Translations under genes and position numbers: made by a program
Source: Sphaerolaimus hirsutus
Lineage: Eukaryota > Nematoda > Chromadorea > Monhysterida > Sphaerolaimidae
DNA: 64,000 nucleotides
NCBI GenBank assembly: GCA_964036195.1
Contig: OZ038450.1
Coordinates: 1,118,701 to 1,182,700, forward strand
Direction of reading: 5' to 3'
Notes under the pieces: model-generated
What the model was told of the DNA's origin: nothing
Databases searched by the model: none
What the model saw: the letters and a program-made list of their open reading frames with translations, nothing else
In this document: in pieces, positions 60,501 to 64,000 of the stretch
Position numbering within the stretch: the first letter of the stretch is position 1
How the letters are laid out: each line of letters starts with the position of its first letter

Positions 60501-63500
60501 AAATGTGTTAGATTTTGTGTGGGTGATTTTGGGGGTTGGCACTTGACAGGGCTCAATTCCGCTCAAGTGGGGTTATAAAAACCGTTTTAGAAATGAGAAG
60601 TGAAATGAAAAGTGACAGGTAAATTGAGTGGAATAAGAAGTGAAATGAGAAGAAAAAAGTTTAAATACTTAGTTTTTAACTTCTCATTTCACTTCTTGCT
60701 TTTCATATCGCATCTCACTTCTAAAGTCTTTTTTTACTTGCGGAATTAGCACCAGGTTTTTGGGCTGTTGGTAACACGACTGGGGCCAGATTTAATTATA
60801 ATGTAAGGCGCCCGACAATTGCGGAGAAGAACTTCATGTTCCGATACGCGTGTAGGGCGCCCTACGTTCTACCGCACCACATCCAGTTATGAGTGTAAAA
60901 CGTGAGTGAGTTCAGTAAACAATGAATTTTCTTTGTTTTCCGAATAGTTTAAATAAAATTTTATCACATTTTACAGGATGTGGTTTTAGCATCTAGATGG
61001 TGTATTGTACCGTATATACCGAGTTATAATAACAAAAAGCCATGTAAAATGCAGGATGTCAAACAAAATTCATCCAGTGTCAGACTCAGAGTAAAACGTA
61101 AAGTTACCGATCAAAAGTAGAAGCTTCACCGGGAATTTTACATTTTACCTGAAATTTCAGTTTTCAGATATAACTTTTAGGGTGCGGGACTGCCCCATCT
61201 GCTATTTAAGTGCCAAAATTTTTTCAAGGGCGATATTTTAATTGTACACAGAATGATGCAGCGAGTTAGATGAGTGATGAAATTCGATTGGTCCGATACA
61301 GTTCACTCTGGCGGCCAAATGGTAAATTTGAAGCTGCCTGATTTTTGGGTCTGCGGTGAATCCCGAACCCCGAATTGTCACGTAACAATTTTTTGTTAAT
61401 ACTGATAATGTTTCTGATATTTTGCACTGTACATGACATTTTAGGGGGAGCTAGATAAATTATTCGCCAGAACAAGTATCAATTATCCAATCAAATTTCG
61501 ACACAGACAGCAAGCAGTTGTAAATACATATTTCCATGTAAACGTTGCAATATGCACAGAGCGGTAGCAAGAAACACACACAGCAAAGCCAGGGGTCCCA
61601 GACCCTGAGAAGTGCCCTGTAAAACGTACTAAGTGTCTAGGTAAAGTTAAGGAAAATGCCTGAGAAAATGGCTAACTTGGTTTGCCATTTTCCAGGACGT
61701 TTTACGCGGCTTTTGTCAATTTGCATGACATTTTACTTTTCCGGGGCATTTGACAGAGATCTACGAGTGTCACCAGGACAACAAAGTCACAATTTCAAAA
61801 AAGACCCAAAAAGAGCCGCCCCAACATACCACTGCCCCCAATAGCCACACTGGACACGTAATCGCCCTGTTTGTGCAGCTGGAGCTGGCCCTGCGGCGCC
61901 TCATCCACTGCGGCGTCGCTGCGCGGCGACACTGCGGCGGCGGGTCTGGCCGTGCCGTCCTTGCCGCCGTCGGAGGGCGACGACAGGTCGTGGTAGCCGC
62001 TGCTCTCCGACGGCGAGTGCGACTGCGCCATCGCGTCCGTCACGTCCACCTGCATAGGGGGGGGGGGGGGGGGTGAGTGTGCGGCTATTTGGTATCCCGC
62101 GTTCAAATATATACCGATCGGACTGCACGCTATACCAAGGGTGTTACCGTAGTTTGATGAATAAGATCACGCGAAAAATGTGCATCCATATGTAATGCGG
62201 TGTACAGAATTCAATTAGATCCGTTGGTTTTTATTCGGATGGCTATGGTCCATTTCAGTGTAAAGTGTGCAGTCAGTAGACTATTCCCTCGAATCAGTCT
62301 CCTGCGGAGTGATTCCTTTGCAGATTTCTAGGAAGATTTCTTTCTTAACTGTGTAGTTATACGAGGGTATGTATTCGAGGAGTTATGGTACAAAATTCTA
62401 TTGAAGAATGTTCTGCATGCTGTAACTCGACCACATTGTCCGAACCCTACATCCTAAAAATTATATGTAAATACCTACATGCAATCATGTAAATGTGCAC
62501 GGATGTGTTGTTAAAAAAGTCTCCGGAATCACGAAATGTTTGCATACTACGTAAATACTGATCCTGTCACAACTACTTAAACTAATCCACTTTAGTCTTA
62601 CTAACGTGTGATTGTGAAAAAGGGAAGATGTGCACTCAAAATTATCCTATGCGACTGAAATTTCATTTACAAACAGATTGTGCATGTTGCATTTAAATAC
62701 AAACAATCAATTGTTGTGTTTGTTCATGAAACAATTGTTACATGTTTCTCTCTTACGCGGCTTTCAAACGAGTATCTTTAGTGAGAATCATTTCACCATT
62801 GCAAGAAAGCCAGTTCACTTATGACATCTTACGGGGTTAAGCAACATTTCTCCGTTTATTCTCATGTAAATACCTATGTATTTAGTAAATGAAATCTCAG
62901 CCGCGGCGGGACATTTTCGGTCCCGCAAGAAAAGTTTTTCAGAAAGATTCAGAGAGAAAGAAAACTATTTGTTTCATCATTCAGTCACACCGTAAATTAT
63001 TTACTTACATGGAAGAGTAGAATCCACTCTGACCCCTGCGGCCCGGTAGTTAAAATTAGTAATGGAAAAGCGCCAAGCCGCTTTTGGCGCTCGGCGCTAT
63101 ATTGCTCTGGCGCCATTGGCGCTTGGCAATGGGGTTCGAAAAAGCGCCATGGCGCTTTTGGCGCTTTGCGCTAAAGTCCTGGCGGTTTTTCCATCACTAG
63201 TTGAAATGGACACAAATGGTTTAACATTATGAAAATCCACAGAAAATTCGGTAATTCATCGAATTCATCCAATTATAAGCGAAGCGTTATTTCCGTGGGG
63301 GCAAAAGCAAGTGTATTTACTTTCACAGGCAATGATGGGAAGTATTTTTCTTCGAAAAACACTTTGTGCTTTGAGTTCTTATTTGATTGTGCCATTGTAG
63401 CAGTCAATTAGTGGAGCCCTATAAAGTGTTAAGTCAAGTGTAAAACGACCAATGGTCGACCAATTTGTCAATTGCCATGCAAATGTTCAAAATTTCAGTA

Positions 63501-63829
63501 AAATTTTTTTCGTTTTTTTTTTTGCTTTGATAGACATTTTACATGACATTTGACACTTGACTTAACACTTTACAGGGCTCGCGACTAACCCTATGGAACC
63601 AAAAAAGGCACAAACCACCGCAACCCCAAAACCCACATTGATCTGATGGGTGGCGTGCCTGGCCACGGGCTCGGCGACCTCGTCGATAACGGGCGGCGGC
63701 TGTGGCGCCTGCCTTTTCTTCCTGCCCAACTGCACGTGCTGCTGCTGCTGCAGTCTGCCGCCGGGCGTGCTCACTGTGATTTGGTGCTGCTGCGACTGCA
63801 CGCTGTAGTTGGTGTCCAGCGAGCGAGAT
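48359..63829 (-). CDS. Cordon-bleu-like WH2 actin-nucleator, eleven exons, open at both ends
   Basis: Exons in transcript order: 63829-63637, 62049-61830, 60472-60335, 53234-52965, 52691-52584, 51586-51323, 51132-50677, 50311-50152, 49888-49653, 49246-48923, 48586-48359. All have GT/AG, and phases fit except between the 60.4-kb exon (ends in phase 1) and the 53.2-kb exon (starts in phase 0), so one exon is probably unseen in that 7-kb gap. The first exon carries LGRKKRQAPQPPP, like the basic KRAP motif of Cobl. Then come a Ser-rich SPSESSGYHDLSSPSD, a coiled-coil segment (exon 51586-51323) and long Pro/Ala-rich linkers with PPPLPAAPPP. The last visible exon reads RDELLDAIRSFGGIGGLKK, a typical WH2 actin-binding helix plus LKKV. 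Cobl proteins nucleate actin filaments. The 5' start lies beyond the window edge and the 3' end was not found. The identification rests on motif order. Confidence 0.6.
51768..52030. repeat. Fold-back repeat, CAGTTCCGCAA family, degenerate
   Basis: Left part GTCAATTACGCAAGTTGTTA; right part CCCCAACTTGCGAAACTGGC. Arms of AGTGAGAAGAAAAATGAGAA and its inverse. It lies in a cordon-bleu intron. Confidence 0.6.
52145..52430. repeat. Fold-back with tandem CGCACATCTGCCCGTTA
   Basis: The left side has four 18-bp copies of ACGCACATCTGCCCGTT; the right end carries the inverse, GTAACGGGCAGATGTGCGTA, then TCAG. The interior has paired TCTGAAAATCACTTGAAAA and its inverse TTTTCAAGTGGTTTTTCA. It is flanked by G/C homopolymer runs. 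Confidence 0.8.
53235..54220. other. Intronic AT-rich DNA, nothing recognised
   Basis: Lies within the large cordon-bleu intron. A CCAGCTATCTATCTATG tract at about 53969 belongs to the ATAGATAGCTGG repeat group. No exon is evident. Confidence 0.35.
54221..54500. mobile_element. MITE, CACACACTAGTTGAC family
   Basis: Left end CCTACACACACTAGTTGACA, then AATGTCAACTGGTTCCCATC. The right end is the inverse, GATGGGAACCAGTTGACATT, closing ACTAGTGTGTGTGGGGCC. It contains the AAGCTTGCT...AGCAAGCTT pair. Confidence 0.8.
54970..55065. repeat. GGCGCC-rich GTGATGGAAA element, partial
   Basis: Starts TAGTGATGGAAACAGAAAAG, then TGGCGCCGTGGCGCCATTCG and ATGGCGCCACGGCGCAAGG. Full relatives are at 57805-57905 and 63060-63200, whose right ends are TTTTTCCATCAC. 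Confidence 0.55.
55595..55805. repeat. Fold-back repeat, TGTAAAATG family
   Basis: Begins CCATGTAAAGTCACGTGTCA and ends with TTACATGACATTTTACCGCC. The centre is a CAAAATTTC-rich stretch. Confidence 0.55.
56749..56806. repeat. Two poly-C tracts
   Basis: Runs of about 16 and 19 C separated by GGAATCACGCAATAAGTGCC. Similar G/C runs flank several repeats in the window. Confidence 0.8.
57593..57795. mobile_element. MITE, AGTTGACAACGACAC family copy
   Basis: Left ACACCAGTTGACAACGACAC with AAAATGTCAACTGGTTCCGT. Right GCAACCAGTTGACATTTGGT and GTCAACTAGTGTGCATGAGA. It is related to the copies at 43.4 and 54.2 kb. Confidence 0.7.
57940..58195. repeat. TTTCCGTTTTCCGG minisatellite, left block
   Basis: Five to six units of about 55 bp, each TACCTTTCCGTTTTCCGTTT followed by TCCGGCAGCCGAAAATTTT. 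The same unit resumes at 59630-59885 after the BEL/Pao fragment. Confidence 0.85.
58172..59340 (-). mobile_element. BEL/Pao retrotransposon pol fragment, broken
   Basis: Three co-linear minus-strand frames (59333-58833, 58900-58460, 58381-58172) give a partial BEL/Pao-type reverse transcriptase. Landmarks are GIHYLPHQPVITLGKS, RIVYDGLAGKPSFNECL, LLRFRAGNLALIADNEKAFLQ, IYIDNFIMSV (the YxDN polymerase box) and MREWLSNS, followed by SAYDPIGFTAPV. Frames shift near 58870 and 58440, so the copy is dead. No LTRs, gag, protease or integrase were seen; both sides are minisatellite. Confidence 0.85.
59630..59890. repeat. TTTCCGTTTTCCGG minisatellite, right block
   Basis: Four to five units (TACCTTTCCGTTTTCCGTTT plus a variable A/T-rich spacer) in the same orientation as the block at 57940-58195. 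Confidence 0.85.
60545..60755. repeat. Fold-back repeat, CAGTTCCGCAA family, degenerate
   Basis: Left arm AGAAATGAGAAGTGAAATGA; right arm TTCTCATTTCACTTCTTGCT closing ACTTGCGGAATTAGCACC. Confidence 0.6.
61595..61775. repeat. Fold-back repeat, TGTAAAATG family
   Basis: Starts CCAGACCCTGAGAAGTGCCC. Has AAAATGGCTAACTTGG mirrored by TTTGCCATTTTCCAGG, then GCATGACATTTTACTTTTCC. Confidence 0.6.
62050..63059. other. Intronic DNA of the cordon-bleu-like gene
   Basis: Holds a poly-G tract next to an acceptor (62055-62075), a partial CGAATCAGTCTCCT repeat at 62280-62390, and otherwise AT-rich sequence with no exon seen. Confidence 0.35.
63060..63200. mobile_element. GGCGCC-rich GTGATGGAAA element
   Basis: Left TAATGGAAAAGCGCCAAGCC; right CTGGCGGTTTTTCCATCACT, an inverted pair. 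The interior repeats TTTTGGCGCTCGGCGC and TGGCGCCATTGGCGC. Confidence 0.65.
63415..63595. repeat. Fold-back repeat, AAGTGTTAAGTCAAGTGT family
   Basis: Left CCCTATAAAGTGTTAAGTCA AGTGTAAAAC; right TTGACACTTGACTTAACACT, then TTACAGGGC. It sits just 3' of the KRAP-motif exon. Confidence 0.7.
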
Positions 63830-63885
63830 CTGGGAGGGGGGGGGGGGTCAATGGAGAAAGATCACAAGTTAAACAGCCATTTTAG

Positions 63886-64000
63886 AAGTGCCTGGAGAAG
63901 TGTGAATTAAAATGAGAAGTGAAATGAGAAGTTCTTCTTTCACTTCTCACTTCTCATTTCACGTTTTACTTCTCACTTAACTTCTCAGTTCACTTCTCAA
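63886..64000. repeat. CAGTTCCGCAA family arm, cut by window end
   Basis: AATGAGAAGTGAAATGAGAA is followed by CACTTCTCACTTCTCATTTC, forming a small fold-back that runs off the window. Confidence 0.6.

Noticed and set aside
1-64000. tRNA, rRNA or snRNA genes
   Set aside because: I looked for clover-leaf box A/B motifs and conserved rRNA segments by eye and saw none. A covariance-model scan would be needed to exclude degenerate copies.

Overview
The window is nuclear DNA from an animal, most likely an arthropod and probably an insect. GC-rich, intron-split coding exons sit in an AT-rich background crowded with fold-back (MITE-like) repeats. The animal assignment rests on an XBP1 gene whose unconventional IRE1 intron is 23 nt (the length known from Drosophila, against 26 nt in mammals), a Goliath-type membrane RING ligase, a cordon-bleu-like WH2 gene and a BEL/Pao retroelement fragment. 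I cannot name the species. There is nothing bacterial: no operons, no ribosome binding sites and no CRISPR array.

Layout. 1.65-2.77 kb (+): two exons of a small divergent bHLH-like protein. 5.9-10.1 kb (-): complete XBP1 with five exons, both IRE1 hairpins, and overlapping spliced and unspliced reading frames. 11.4-14.7 kb: a 115-140 bp satellite with higher-order structure, then a G-rich minisatellite, then a small terminal-inverted-repeat element. 16.5-19.5 kb (+): an unrecognised intron-containing gene of about 665 aa, with a coiled coil, a DGIH motif and an Arg/Gly-rich tail. It is followed by a decayed LINE (19.7-21.7 kb). 22-27.4 kb: repeats and large fold-backs only. 27.6-32.9 kb (-): complete nine-exon Goliath-family RING ligase model of 787 aa. 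33-48 kb: mostly repeats, with a GC island at 37.9-38.3 kb. 48.4-63.8 kb (-): eleven exons of a cordon-bleu-like actin-nucleator gene, open at both ends. A BEL/Pao fragment lies inside a TTTCCG minisatellite in its largest intron.

The gene models were built by hand from reading frame, splice-site consensus and phase agreement. For XBP1 (both isoforms), the RING ligase and the 16.5-kb gene, the summed exon lengths are exact multiples of three. Functional names come from recognised motifs, not database searches. The genes are unrelated housekeeping, regulatory or membrane genes rather than a cluster acting in one pathway. The most informative items are the XBP1 IRE1 intron with its dual-frame exon, the unrecognised + strand gene, and at least seven fold-back repeat families, some of which share an identical core.
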